Counted from the first letter of the stretch, positions 34,840 to 43,386 are shown. The stretch: 64,000 bases of DNA from Chitinophaga vietnamensis (GCF_902167635.1 NZ_CABHMS010000006.1:248001-312000); one strand, 5' to 3'. The notes: generated from the sequence alone by a model not told the origin. A program made the numbers and translations.

Positions 34840-35142
34840 ATGATCATTTATAACGTTACCGTTAAAGTGGCTACAGACCAGCATTTGCGCTGGTTAGACT
34901 GGATACGGGATGAGCAGATACCCGCCATGCTCAACACCGGGCTTTTCCATGATTACCGCATATGCCGCCTGCTGGAGCAGGATGATGCAGACGGGCCTAC
35001 CTATGCTATTCAGTACTTTACTGACAGTATGGAGAACTATAACACTTTCCTGGAAGAACACGCCACCGCCCTCCGGCAAAGGGGTTTCGACCTCTTTGGC
35101 GATCAGTTTATCGCCTTTTCTACCTTGATGCAGACGGTATAA
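34840..35142 (+). CDS. DUF4286-family small protein
   Basis: This 100-residue protein begins MIIYNVTVKVATDQHLRWLDWIRDEQIPAML and contains YAIQYFTDSMENYNTFLEE, a pattern of a small Bacteroidota dimeric-ferredoxin-like fold (DUF4286). Function is unknown. ATG at 34840 is chosen because the extra residues from 34813 do not fit the family. It follows xth with a 48 bp gap. Confidence 0.8.
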   Translation: MIIYNVTVKVATDQHLRWLDWIRDEQIPAMLNTGLFHDYRICRLLEQDDADGPTYAIQYFTDSMENYNTFLEEHATALRQRGFDLFGDQFIAFSTLMQTV

Positions 35143-35162
35143 AACTGCTGTTGTTTTGAAAC

Positions 35163-35171
35163 TTATCCACA
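35163..35171 (+). other. Consensus DnaA box (TTATCCACA)
   Basis: A perfect match to TTATnCACA in the 316 bp gap before the HU gene. One box alone is not an origin. Similar single matches also occur at 21180 and 47782, so chance is a fair explanation. Confidence 0.3.
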
Positions 35172-35281
35172 GGAAATTCACTATTTTCAAGGCATTGGGA
35201 GTCTGGTACAATAGTTGGGAAAAAGGTGCGTTTATAGTAAAAAGACTGGCAAATGAGCTAGGGCACAGGGTTTTATAAGAT

Positions 35282-35308
35282 CCTGCTAATCTTTTACACT
35301 TTAGCAGG
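35282..35308 (+). terminator. Hairpin in the gap before HU
   Basis: CCTGCTAA and TTAGCAGG form a perfect 8-bp stem with an 11-base loop, 140 bases after the DUF4286 stop. There is no strong T run, so it may not terminate well. The gap 35143-35458 otherwise holds the DnaA box and the HU promoter. Confidence 0.4.
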
Positions 35309-35386
35309 AAAACGACCAATCAGCTGTAACCGTTACCAGTAGCGTTTTTCAGCCGATAAAAATTTGTATAAAAAAGTTGCAAAAAA

Positions 35387-35417
35387 TTTGGTAATCTGAT
35401 AAAACGCGCTATATTTG
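35387..35417 (+). promoter_or_regulatory. Full -33/-7 promoter of the HU gene
   Basis: TTTG at 35387-35390 and TATATTTG at 35410-35417 are 19 bases apart, an almost ideal Bacteroidota promoter. The ATG lies 41 bases downstream. Confidence 0.75.
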
Positions 35418-35458
35418 CTCACATCAAACATTTTTTCACTAGTTAAATCTTACTAACT

Positions 35459-35728
35459 ATGAACAAAGCCGAATTAATCGACAAACTTGCCAAAGATGCT
35501 GGCATTACTAAAACCCAGGCTAACGAAGCATTGGATTCTTTCACTAAAGCTGTTGCTGATACCCTGAAAAAAGGTGGTAAAGTAACGCTGGTTGGTTTCG
35601 GTACTTTCTCAGTTTCTAAACGTGCTGCTCGTAACGGTAGAAACCCACAGACTGGCCAGATCATCAAGATCAAAGCTAAGAAAGTTGCTAAATTCAAAGC
35701 TGGTAAAGCTTTATCTGACAAGCTCTAA
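35459..35728 (+). CDS. hup: HU-family DNA-binding protein
   Basis: This 89-residue protein bends and packs DNA as a dimer. It begins MNKAELIDKLAKDAGITKTQANEAL, has GGKVTLVGFGTFSVSKRAARNGRNPQTG (the DNA-binding beta arm) and ends KKVAKFKAGKALSDKL. The size and both signature parts are standard. It has a strong promoter and a hairpin terminator, so it is a highly expressed single-gene unit. Confidence 0.96.
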   Translation: MNKAELIDKLAKDAGITKTQANEALDSFTKAVADTLKKGGKVTLVGFGTFSVSKRAARNGRNPQTGQIIKIKAKKVAKFKAGKALSDKL

Positions 35729-35748
35729 TCAGTTAGCACAACTTATTC

Positions 35749-35782
35749 AAGCAAGGAACAATCATGTTTCTTGCTTTTTTTA
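35749..35782 (+). terminator. Terminator of the HU gene
   Basis: GCAAGGAAC and GTTTCTTGC pair with one G-U, followed by a T run. Confidence 0.82.
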
Positions 35783-35881
35783 TTATATAAAACCGCCAGC
35801 AGTATGCTATTTCAGCGATTTAAAGTAATTTGCAGGCTGTTATCAACATCATATTAAACAACAAACTTCAATTTATTCGTT

Positions 35882-35998
35882 ATGGGTAGAGGAGATGTAA
35901 AAACCAAAAGAGGTAAGATTTCCAACAAGTCTTTTGGTAAATCCAGACCTGCAAAAACCAGGAAAACTACTGCTGCAAAAGCAGATAAGAAAGCCTAA
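35882..35998 (+). CDS. 30S ribosomal protein bTHX
   Basis: A 38-residue frame, MGRGDVKTKRGKISNKSFGKSRP then a Lys/Thr/Ala-rich tail. The opening MGRGDxKTKRGKI and the small basic size match bTHX, the short protein at the top of the 30S head in Bacteroidota and Thermus. It lies between hup and palindrome 4. The usual start and stop are clear (ATG 35882, TAA 35996-35998). Confidence 0.85.
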   Translation: MGRGDVKTKRGKISNKSFGKSRPAKTRKTTAAKADKKA

Positions 35999-36004
35999 GC
36001 GGTA

Positions 36005-36120
36005 TGTGAGAATTTATTGATTTACGGATTTACGGATTTATGAATTTGAGGATTGACAAATAAATTCTCAAATCCGTAAATCCTCAAATTCATAAATCCG
36101 TAAATCAATAAATTCTCACA
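36005..36120. repeat. Long palindrome 4, octamer family
   Basis: Left-arm words are ATTTATTG, ATTTACGG, ATTTACGG, ATTTATGA, ATTTGAGG. The right-arm complement reads ATTTATTG, ATTTACGG, ATTTATGA, ATTTGAGG, ATTTACGG, ATTTGAGA. The left arm therefore has one extra ATTTACGG and the right has two extra words near the loop. It sits between the bTHX stop and the convergent pdxH stop. Confidence 0.92.
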
Positions 36121-36123
36121 TTT

Positions 36124-36771
36124 TCACGGCGCCAGCCGTTCTATTTTCCAACTGCCACCTGGCATCAAGGTGTATAAGATACGGTCGTGCAAACGGCTGC
36201 TACGGCCTTGCCAGAATTCTACTACGCTGGGCTTTACCACATAACCACCCCAGTAATCAGGTCGCTGCGGCGTTGCTTGCGCATATTGTCTCGCCACCTG
36301 ATCTACCTGCTCTTCCAGGAATGTGCGCCCAGGTATCACCTTACTCTGTGGCGATGCAATTGCACCAATCCTGCTGCCAACAGGCCTGCTATTATAATAA
36401 TCATTACTGATACCCGCACTCGCCTTACTAACGGTGCCCTCTATACGAACCTGCCTTTCCAACTCACGCCAGAAAAACAATAAAGACACATGTGGGTTCA
36501 GCGCTAACTCTTGCCCCTTGCGGCTTTCGTAGTTGGTAAAGAATACAAAACCCTCTTCATCGAAACCCTTTAACAACACGATACGCGCCGAAGGATGGCC
36601 ATCCGGCGTACTGGTGGCCAAGGTCATGGCATTGGGCTCTTCTACTTCCCCCGTAGTGGCATCCTGCCACCATTTTTCAAATTGCTGCAAAGGATAGGGC
36701 GCCACATCCCGCTCATCCAGAGAAGCCAGCTTATAATCTTTCCGGAGATCTGCTATTTTCTGGTTCAACAT
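36124..36771 (-). CDS. pdxH: Pyridoxamine 5'-phosphate oxidase
   Basis: This 215-residue protein makes pyridoxal phosphate by FMN-dependent oxidation in the vitamin B6 pathway. It shows [35 protein letters not shown] (FMN-binding strands), [16 protein letters not shown] and the end [11 protein letters not shown]. Length is typical. It is convergent with bTHX across palindrome 4. Confidence 0.95.
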   Translation of the reverse strand: MLNQKIADLRKDYKLASLDERDVAPYPLQQFEKWWQDATTGEVEEPNAMTLATSTPDGHPSARIVLLKGFDEEGFVFFTNYESRKGQELALNPHVSLLFFWRELERQVRIEGTVSKASAGISNDYYNSRPVGSRIGAIASPQSKVIPGRTFLEEQVDQVARQYAQATPQRPDYWGGYVVKPSVVEFWQGRSSRLHDRILYTLMPGGSWKIERLAP

Positions 36772-36833
36772 GGTTTACTGATTAGTTGTTATCTGATAGC
36801 ACTAGTTAACACAAAGGTATGGAAGGATAATAG

Positions 36834-36841
36834 TAAATTTG
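36834..36841 (+). promoter_or_regulatory. -7 box (TAAATTTG) for the DUF3298 lipoprotein
   Basis: TAAATTTG fits TAnnTTTG and lies 22 bases before the ATG at 36864, divergent from pdxH. Confidence 0.5.
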
Positions 36842-36863
36842 ATGATCTGATATAAATCATACT

Positions 36864-37976
36864 ATGAAAAGAATATCCTTATTGTTGCTGCTGGCAGCGG
36901 GTTTGCTAGGTTCCTGCTATCAGAACAACGGCGCTAAGCACGACAGCGACAGCACCTCGGCCGCCGTAACGCCACTGGTATCTACCCCGTTCTTTTACAC
37001 ACAACTCAAGGGCAGCATGGACAATAAGCCCATCACCATGCAACTCCTGAGAACTACACCCAATGCTTATACCGGATATTACTGTTATGATAGCATCGGC
37101 ATGCCGCTGAGCCTCACCGGCACCGGCGATTCAGGCCTGGTGAAGATCTACGAGGAAGGCACTACCGGCGACAATGAAAGGTTCTTCAGTGGCCAGCTGA
37201 CCAATGAAGGCACCTTCAAAGGCGTATGGCATGGCGACGGTACCTCTCATCATTTCGATCTGCATACCTCCATGGATAAAGCCATTCCCTTCATCGTGCT
37301 CTATGCGATGGATTCCGCCAAATTACTGCCGGGAAGGGCTTCTTCTCCTGTAGGCACTATCGCTTCCAGTATGTTGTGGCCTGATTCAACAACCGCCCCT
37401 AAAGTGGCTGATTTCATCAAAGCCGCCATCACCGGCAATGCACATACTAACCCGGTCGCCTTCCTGCGCAAGGGTATAGACTCCTTCCTTACCAGTTACA
37501 AAGGAGCTGCGCTAACGGCCGACAGCAGCGAGTTTGCAGATGAAACCACTTTCACCTCCTGGAACTGGTCGAGCGACAACGATATCAAAGTAGTATGGAA
37601 CAAATGGCCATTGCTGGTACTGGAGCGCTACGTGTATGATTTCAGCGGAGGCGCACATGGCAACTGGGGCGTTACTTACGTTACGCTCGATCTCTCCAAA
37701 CAGAAAATACTCCGGCCGGAAGACATTTTCAAGCCTGCTTACAAAACACAGCTGAGTCCTTTGCTGGACAAGGCTTTCAAGAAGAAGTACAACCTGAGCG
37801 ACGACCAGCCCCTGGGACAAAACCTGCTGGTGCAAACGATTCCGCCGAATGATAATTTTATTGTGACAGATAAGGGAGTGGCCTTTAGCTATGTACCTTA
37901 CGAAATAGGACCTTATGTATTGGGGCAGGTAACCTTGTTCCTTCCTTTCAAAGACCTCAAGCCGCTTTTAAAATAA
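36864..37976 (+). CDS. DUF3298 (RsiV-like) lipoprotein
   Basis: This 370-residue protein has a lipoprotein signal (LLLLAAGLLGSC, lipid Cys near 18), an N-terminal part with YCYDSIGMPLSL and GVWHGDGTSHHFDL, and a C-terminal DUF3298 module (FSGGAHGNWGVTYVTLDL, then GQNLLVQTIPPNDNFIVTDKGVAFSYVPYEIGPY). The module occurs in RsiV-type proteins, but there is no sigma gene next door. Role unknown; likely periplasmic-facing. Confidence 0.8.
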   Translation: MKRISLLLLLAAGLLGSCYQNNGAKHDSDSTSAAVTPLVSTPFFYTQLKGSMDNKPITMQLLRTTPNAYTGYYCYDSIGMPLSLTGTGDSGLVKIYEEGTTGDNERFFSGQLTNEGTFKGVWHGDGTSHHFDLHTSMDKAIPFIVLYAMDSAKLLPGRASSPVGTIASSMLWPDSTTAPKVADFIKAAITGNAHTNPVAFLRKGIDSFLTSYKGAALTADSSEFADETTFTSWNWSSDNDIKVVWNKWPLLVLERYVYDFSGGAHGNWGVTYVTLDLSKQKILRPEDIFKPAYKTQLSPLLDKAFKKKYNLSDDQPLGQNLLVQTIPPNDNFIVTDKGVAFSYVPYEIGPYVLGQVTLFLPFKDLKPLLK

Positions 37977-38013
37977 GAAAAGCTCCACCGCCGTTGGCAG
38001 TGGAGCTTTTCTT
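37975..38013. terminator. Bidirectional terminator
   Basis: AAGAAAAGCTCCAC and GTGGAGCTTTTCTT form a perfect 14-bp stem with an 11-base loop, between the DUF3298 gene and convergent pyrH. Confidence 0.87.
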
Positions 38014-38027
38014 CAGCTGTATGATTG

Positions 38028-38741
38028 CTACCCTTGCACCAGTGTGCCTACATTTTTGCCCATGATCACGTTCAGGAGATTACCTGGTTTGTTCATGTCA
38101 AAAACGATGATAGGGAGTTTATTTTCCTGGCAAAGCGTGAAGGCGGTCATGTCCATCACGTTGAGAGATTTCTGATATACTTCGGCAAAGGTGATCGTTT
38201 CGAAACGTACGGCAGATTTATCTTTTTCCGGATCAGCGGTATAGATACCATCCACACGGGTACCTTTGAGGATCACATCGGCCTGTATTTCGATGGCACG
38301 CAGGGAAGCGGCAGTATCGGTAGTGAAATAAGGGTTACCGGTACCGGCGCCAAAGATCACTACGCGGCCTTTTTCTACGTGGCGGATCGCACGGCGACGG
38401 ATATACGGTTCTGCGATCTGCTCCATTTTGATAGCGGATTGCAGACGGGTGTAGAGGCCGATCTTCTCCAGACCGCTTTGCATCGCCATTCCGTTGATCA
38501 CGGTGGCAAGCATGCCCATATAATCACCTTGTGCCCGCTCGATGCCTGTTTCAGCTTCGTTCATACCCCGGTAGATGTTTCCACCGCCTATCACAATGGC
38601 CACCTGAACACCCAGGTCTGTTACTGCTTTGATGTCATAGGCATATTGTGTTATCACCTTTGGATCTATTCCATAATTTCCTTCCCCCATGAGGGCCTCA
38701 CCGCTCAATTTGAGCAAGATTCGCTTATACTTTGGCAACAT
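38028..38741 (-). CDS. pyrH: UMP kinase
   Basis: This 237-residue protein phosphorylates UMP to UDP. It shows [41 protein letters not shown] and [19 protein letters not shown]. Length and motifs are standard. A terminator separates it from the upstream tsf. The frr gene, often next to pyrH, is absent here. Confidence 0.97.
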   Translation of the reverse strand: MLPKYKRILLKLSGEALMGEGNYGIDPKVITQYAYDIKAVTDLGVQVAIVIGGGNIYRGMNEAETGIERAQGDYMGMLATVINGMAMQSGLEKIGLYTRLQSAIKMEQIAEPYIRRRAIRHVEKGRVVIFGAGTGNPYFTTDTAASLRAIEIQADVILKGTRVDGIYTADPEKDKSAVRFETITFAEVYQKSLNVMDMTAFTLCQENKLPIIVFDMNKPGNLLNVIMGKNVGTLVQG

Positions 38742-38861
38742 GACGCTATAAAGAATTGTAAGATTGTGACTTGCTTGTGTAATTACGGTCTTCTAAGATA
38801 CAACTTAAAAGCAGAAAAAGGCGAATGCCTTTCAATTTGCGGGCGCCAGAATTTTAAGCGC

Positions 38862-38900
38862 AAAAAAAAGGAGAGAAATTTTCATCCTCTCCTTTTTTTT
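38862..38900 (-). terminator. Terminator after tsf
   Basis: AAAAAAAAGGAGAG and CTCTCCTTTTTTTT pair around a 10-base loop. On the minus strand it ends tsf before pyrH; it is symmetric enough to act on both strands. Confidence 0.85.
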
Positions 38901-38912
38901 AATATGATTGGC

Positions 38913-39737
38913 TTAACCTAAAGCGATTCGTTTAAAACCGGTCACTTTCAGGTCAGCGTCTACTGACTTCAGATAGTCGCCAACGGATTTGTTAGCATCT
39001 TTAACGAAAGCCTGTTGGATCAGGGTGCTCTCTTTAAAGAATTTGTTCACTTTACCGGCAGCGATTTTTTCGGCCATTTCAGCAGGTTTGCCTTCCGCTT
39101 TCACCTGTTCAATAGCGATATCTTTTTCACGGGCAATCGTTTCAGCAGGAACGCTTTCCGGATCTACTGCGATAGGGTTCATCGCAGCGATCTGCATAGC
39201 GATGTCTTTACCTACTTCTTCAGAAACAGGTTTGGTGAAACCTACCAGTACGCCCATACGGTAGTTACCGTGGATGTAGGCAGTAACGCCACCAGCAGTT
39301 ACGTACTCAAATTTATTGAGGGTGATTTTTTCACCGATCTTGGCTACCTGGTCGTTTACTTTGTCGGCAACAGTTGCGCCATCCAGTTCAGCTGCATTCA
39401 ATGCATCTACGCTGGAGATACCTTTTGCCAGTGCCAGGTCTACGATAGACTGGGCAAATTTGATGAAGTCTTCGTTCTTGGCAACGAAGTCGGTTTCACA
39501 ACCCAGACCTACGATAACGCCGGATTTACCATCAGCCGCAGTTTTAGCGATGATAACGCCTTCTTTGGTTTCGCGGTCGGAGCGCAGCGCAGCTACTTTC
39601 TGACCTTTCTTACGGAGGTAGTCTACTGCTTTTTCAAAATCGCCATCACTCTCTACCAGTGCCTTTCTGCAATCCATCATACCAGCACCAGTTTGCTGAC
39701 GCAGTTTGTTTACATCAGCTGCTGTAATTGTTGCCAT
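38913..39737 (-). CDS. tsf: Elongation factor Ts
   Basis: This 274-residue protein recycles EF-Tu from GDP. It opens ITAADVNKLRQQTGAGMMDCRKAL, then LRKKGQKVAALRSDRET and VGLGCETDFVAKNEDFIKFAQ, with the second core domain near 150-190 (VGFTKPVSEEVGKDIAMQIAAMNP). Standard. It follows rpsB on the minus strand, with the heptamer palindrome in the gap. Confidence 0.97.
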   Translation of the reverse strand: MATITAADVNKLRQQTGAGMMDCRKALVESDGDFEKAVDYLRKKGQKVAALRSDRETKEGVIIAKTAADGKSGVIVGLGCETDFVAKNEDFIKFAQSIVDLALAKGISSVDALNAAELDGATVADKVNDQVAKIGEKITLNKFEYVTAGGVTAYIHGNYRMGVLVGFTKPVSEEVGKDIAMQIAAMNPIAVDPESVPAETIAREKDIAIEQVKAEGKPAEMAEKIAAGKVNKFFKESTLIQQAFVKDANKSVGDYLKSVDADLKVTGFKRIALG

Positions 39738-39786
39738 GAGCTATAATAAGTTTAAAAGATTGAAATGATTTATTGGAGTTGTTGCA

Positions 39787-39848
39787 AATTACAAATTACG
39801 AATTAAGAATTACGATCGATCGTAATTCTTAACCCGTAATTCATAATT
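39787..39848. repeat. Palindrome of 7-bp words between rpsB and tsf
   Basis: Left arm words are AATTACA, AATTACG, AATTAAG, AATTACG; the right-arm complement is AATTATG, AATTACG, GGTTAAG, AATTACG, with an ATCGAT loop. Equal length, four substitutions, no gap. The word period is 7, not 8, so it is a separate family. Confidence 0.85.
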
Positions 39849-39855
39849 CGGAATA

Positions 39856-40833
39856 TTATTTAGCGCCGCCGCCTGGTTTTCTGGGACCACCGCCGCCAGC
39901 GTTAGAAGGACGACGTTGACCACCGCCAGCGTTGCCGCCACGGTTCTGGCCACCACCGCGGTTAGCGCCTGCGCCACCGCCACGGTTTTGACCGCCACGG
40001 CCAGCGTTAGCACCACCCTGGCCACGACCAGGACCACCTGGTTTACGGCCTCTTTCGCGGTCTTCACCACCTTCTACTTCAAATTTGCGTGCTTTATCTT
40101 CTGATTCTTCCTCCTCTTCTACTTCTTCAGTTTTTTCGCTGGCTCTTTCAGACAGGCCTTCTGCGATTGCTGCGCAGATGTAGCTGGTGATGATAGCGAT
40201 AGATTTAGTAGCGTCGTCGTTCGCAGGGATAGCGAAATCAACTTTGGTAGGATCAGAGTTGGTATCTACCATACCGAAGGTAGAGATACCCAGACGTTTT
40301 GCTTCTGCCAGAGCGATATGTTCGTGGCTGATGTCAACCAGGAACAATGCAGCCGGAACACGTGCCAGTTGTGCGATACCGCCCAGCACTTTCTCCATTT
40401 TCTCTTTATCGCGGCTTAAAGTAAGACGTTCTTTTTTAGTGATGTTGTCGAAAGTACCATCTGCCAGCATTTTTTCGATGCTCTGCATTTTCTTCACGCT
40501 CTTACGGATAGTAGCGAAGTTGGTGAGCATACCACCTAACCACCTTTCAGTAACGAAAGGCATGTTGATGTTACGTGCAGCATCTGCTACTATTTCTTTC
40601 GCTTGCTTTTTAGTTGCAACGAACATGATCTTTTTACCGCTTTTAGCGATGGATTTCAGGGCAGCTGCCGCTTCCTGCAAGCCTTCTACGGTTTTGTTCA
40701 GATCGATGATATGAATACCTTTCTTTTCTGCGAAAATATAAGGCAGCATTTTCGGATTCCATTTTTTCTTCAGGTGACCGAAGTGAACACCTGCTTCCAG
40801 TAACTGCTGCTGCAATGAGGTATTATTTTCCAT
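39856..40833 (-). CDS. rpsB: 30S ribosomal protein S2 with long Gly/Arg/Asn-rich tail
   Basis: This 325-residue protein has the normal S2 core to about residue 231 (LLEAGVHFGHLKKKWNPKM, ERWLGGMLTNF, VDTNSDP). An acidic linker follows (EEVEEEEESED, about 232-245). The last 70 or so residues (about 255-325) are Gly, Arg, Asn and Pro with RGG-like units (GRGGQNRGGG, NRGGGQNRGG). Usual S2 is about 240-260 residues. The start is the ATG at 40833 (MENNTS), as the frame above begins with TTG. The tail suggests RNA or protein contact, but this is inference. Confidence 0.96.
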   Translation of the reverse strand: MENNTSLQQQLLEAGVHFGHLKKKWNPKMLPYIFAEKKGIHIIDLNKTVEGLQEAAAALKSIAKSGKKIMFVATKKQAKEIVADAARNINMPFVTERWLGGMLTNFATIRKSVKKMQSIEKMLADGTFDNITKKERLTLSRDKEKMEKVLGGIAQLARVPAALFLVDISHEHIALAEAKRLGISTFGMVDTNSDPTKVDFAIPANDDATKSIAIITSYICAAIAEGLSERASEKTEEVEEEEESEDKARKFEVEGGEDRERGRKPGGPGRGQGGANAGRGGQNRGGGAGANRGGGQNRGGNAGGGQRRPSNAGGGGPRKPGGGAK

Positions 40834-40889
40834 GTTTATATTGCTCAATTAAAAGGATCAAATAATGTTTAGCTATCAGTGCCCAAAGA

Positions 40890-41279
40890 TTAACGTTTAG
40901 AGAACTGGAAGCTTCTTCTTGCTTTAGCTTTACCTGGTTTCTTACGTTCTACTGCTCTAGGATCACGTTTCAGCAGACCAGCTGCTTTCAGTGCAGGACG
41001 GAACTCGGGGTTCACTTCGCACAGTGCGCGGGCGATACCCAGTTTAATCGCTTCTGCCTGACCTTTGATACCACCGCCTTGTGCATTCACCTTCAGGTCA
41101 AATTTATCAACAGCGTCGATGGTCTTTAAAGGCAGCTCCACCTGGTTTTGCAGGTAGATCAGAGAAAAGTAGTTTTTATAGTCTTTGTCGTTTACAGTAA
41201 TGTTACCGGTGCCTTTATTGATATAAACACGGGCAACCGCTTCCTTACGACGACCGATTGTATTTTTTTGCTTTTCCAT
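40890..41279 (-). CDS. rpsI: 30S ribosomal protein S9
   Basis: This 129-residue protein opens NTIGRRKEAVARVYINKGTG and ends RRSFQFSKR, the conserved basic tail that reaches the P-site tRNA. It is 14 bp after rplM. Confidence 0.97.
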   Translation of the reverse strand: MEKQKNTIGRRKEAVARVYINKGTGNITVNDKDYKNYFSLIYLQNQVELPLKTIDAVDKFDLKVNAQGGGIKGQAEAIKLGIARALCEVNPEFRPALKAAGLLKRDPRAVERKKPGKAKARRSFQFSKR

Positions 41280-41293
41280 GTATCAGAGAAAAA

Positions 41294-41737
41294 TTAGAAA
41301 GTTAAAGGTTGTGGTTTCTGAGCAGCATGAGGATGTTCAGCGCCTGCGTAAACGAACAGTTTTTTGAACATTTTACGGCCCAGACGGTTCTTAGGCAACA
41401 TACCTTTGATAGCTTTTTCGATCATCACCTCAGGACGACGGCGGATCAGGTCTTTAGCCAGCTCGCTTCTCTGACCACCAGGATAGCCTGTGTAGTGGAT
41501 GTATTCTTTTTCCTCCATTTTGTTGCCGGTCAGAACGATCTTGTCGGCATTGATCACGATGATATAGTCACCACAATCAGTATGAGGAGTATAGTAAGCC
41601 TTGTTCTTACCTCTTAAAATGGCCGCCATCTTAGCACATGCTCTGCCAAGAGTCAGGTTGGTAGCATCTACAATGTACCAGTCACGCTTTACGTAAGCGT
41701 CGTTAGCCGATTTAGTTTTGAAACTTAATGTATTCAT
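41294..41737 (-). CDS. rplM: 50S ribosomal protein L13
   Basis: This 147-residue protein has [38 protein letters not shown] and [22 protein letters not shown]. It is the first gene of the rplM-rpsI-rpsB-tsf cluster. Confidence 0.97.
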   Translation of the reverse strand: MNTLSFKTKSANDAYVKRDWYIVDATNLTLGRACAKMAAILRGKNKAYYTPHTDCGDYIIVINADKIVLTGNKMEEKEYIHYTGYPGGQRSELAKDLIRRRPEVMIEKAIKGMLPKNRLGRKMFKKLFVYAGAEHPHAAQKPQPLTF

Positions 41738-41791
41738 TGTAATACGATAAAAATTACTTCTTGGTAAACAATTCCCCTATTATGAGGAACG

Positions 41792-41799
41792 CAAAGGTA
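41792..41799 (-). promoter_or_regulatory. -7 box (TACCTTTG) for rplM-rpsI
   Basis: Minus-strand TACCTTTG fits TAnnTTTG and lies 54 bases before rplM. The rest of the gap 41738-42012 holds an A/T-rich stretch and the susD terminator. Confidence 0.5.
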
Positions 41800-41949
41800 C
41801 ATTGCCCTTTCTGAATAACCATACATTTTACTCACTTTTTTACAAGGCACCTTTGTAACTAATTGATAAACAATAAAAAATTTGTTTCAAAGTTATTAAC
41901 AACAACATAAAAGAGCGTTAATAAGTGATTTATTCATCATATATCCGGC

Positions 41950-41994
41950 ATAAAAGAAACGCCAGCCGTTAAAAACAGCTGGCGTTTCTTTTAT
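41950..41994 (-). terminator. Terminator of the susCD unit
   Basis: ATAAAAGAAACGCCAGC and GCTGGCGTTTCTTTTAT make a perfect 17-bp stem with an 11-base loop, beginning 19 bases after the susD stop (minus sense). Confidence 0.9.
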
Positions 41995-42012
41995 AAAGAA
42001 CCATGTTAGTTA

Positions 42013-43386
42013 TCAGTAACCAGGATTCTGTGTAAGCTTGCTGTTGGCGTCGATCTCACGCTGTGGTACCGGGAATACCAGTTTATTATCCAGGTAATCA
42101 AGTTGGCCGAAATTCTTTTTCAGGCGCTTCAGCGTCCAGAACTTGTCGCCCTCAAAGGCCAGTTCACGCAGCCTTTCTGCTACTACGTCATCAGCGGTAA
42201 CAGCTGTCCATGCAGAAGCACCGGAGCGCTGACGGATCAGATTAACATCGCTCAAAGGTGTAGCCCCAACAGCTGTTCCCGCACGCAGGTTAGCTTCCGC
42301 GCGGGTCAGGTACATTTCTGCCAGCCTTACTACAGGAATCACCTTGTATTGTTGTTTCCATTTATTAGTATAGAAACCATCGCCCACGTTGATACCATAG
42401 TCTTCATAAGTAAAACCCTTGCGGACATCGGTATCCTCGAAACCGTCGATCTTATCCATATTTACAGGAATATCGCCGCGGCCACCGAAACTACGGCCGG
42501 CGTAGAACGTTTGCAGGCCATTATTGGAAGTACCTGCATTACTCTGATTGGTTTGCTGAATCGCAAATATATCCTCTGAAGAATTGGTGGCATTGTTAAA
42601 TGCCTTGTCAAATGAGGAAGTCAACTGGAAATGTCCGTTTGTGATTACAGAATCTGCAACAGCAGCCGCTTCATTGTACTTACCTTGCGCAAGATAGATC
42701 CTTGACAGAAACGCATATGCGGCAAACTTGTCTGCACGGCCATTGCTTTGCTCTGCCGGTAAACCAGCTACTGCATCTGTCAGGTCTTTTATTGCCTGGG
42801 CTTGTACAGCATCTACAGTAGCACGGGCCACATAGCCTTTCGCCAGATCTGCTTGTCCGATAATAGGATCAAGCACGAGGGGCACGGCCAGGTCAGTAGT
42901 AGCAGAACCTGCGGAATAAGGCTTACCATATAAACCACTCAACATGAAGTATACAGTACCTCTTATGAACTTGGCTTCTGCACCAATCGCTGCCCTGTTG
43001 GCACTGGATACCTTATCCAGTTTGCCTAACACAATATTCGCATTGTTAATTGTAGCAAAACTGCGGGCCCATATAGCCTCAGCAATGTCGCTGGTTTTAA
43101 GCTGTGTGTGTAACTGGTATTGCCTGTAATTGAGGAATGTCCCCTGAAATGCCTCTTCTCCATTGGTGGCTACCAGGTCAGGAATGAGCAAAAACCGCTC
43201 ACCAAAAGAATTAGGATCCTGCAGATTCTGGTAACAGCCCAGCAACACCGCCTGCACATCACCTTCCGTTTGAATCTGGTCTGGAGATATCTGCGTTCCT
43301 GGCGCTACATCCAGCTTCTTGCCACAAGCAGCTAAAACTGCTAAAGACACCACCAGTGCTATTTTATGAATATGTCTGATTTTCAT
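42013..43386 (-). CDS. SusD/RagB-family nutrient-binding lipoprotein
   Basis: This 457-residue protein is a surface lipoprotein that captures oligomers and hands them to SusC. It has a lipoprotein signal (VVSLAVLAAC, lipid Cys near 21), TPR-like helices (GAEAKFIRGTVYFMLSGLYGKPY, RADKFAAYAFLSRIYLAQGKY) and the C-terminal pattern VVRLAEMYLTRAEANLRAG with RLRELAFEGDKFWTLKRL. The start at 43386 gives the clean signal. Its SusC partner is 47 bp upstream. No hydrolase gene follows, so the substrate is not clear. Confidence 0.95.
   Translation of the reverse strand: MKIRHIHKIALVVSLAVLAACGKKLDVAPGTQISPDQIQTEGDVQAVLLGCYQNLQDPNSFGERFLLIPDLVATNGEEAFQGTFLNYRQYQLHTQLKTSDIAEAIWARSFATINNANIVLGKLDKVSSANRAAIGAEAKFIRGTVYFMLSGLYGKPYSAGSATTDLAVPLVLDPIIGQADLAKGYVARATVDAVQAQAIKDLTDAVAGLPAEQSNGRADKFAAYAFLSRIYLAQGKYNEAAAVADSVITNGHFQLTSSFDKAFNNATNSSEDIFAIQQTNQSNAGTSNNGLQTFYAGRSFGGRGDIPVNMDKIDGFEDTDVRKGFTYEDYGINVGDGFYTNKWKQQYKVIPVVRLAEMYLTRAEANLRAGTAVGATPLSDVNLIRQRSGASAWTAVTADDVVAERLRELAFEGDKFWTLKRLKKNFGQLDYLDNKLVFPVPQREIDANSKLTQNPGY

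Noticed and set aside
35163-35171. Possible replication origin because of a perfect DnaA box, with others at 21180 and 47782
   Set aside because: They are single boxes far apart, with no cluster and no dnaA, dnaN or parAB near. About this many matches are expected by chance in 64 kb.
38742-38861. Missing frr gene next to pyrH as a sign of rearrangement
   Set aside because: Gene order around pyrH varies across Bacteroidota, and the region has its own terminator; not strong evidence.
39810-40070. An 86-residue minus-strand frame rich in Val, Ala and Thr overlapping rpsB
   Set aside because: It lies in the repetitive Gly/Arg/Asn codons of the S2 tail and the heptamer palindrome; the composition is a frame-shifted reading of the repeats.
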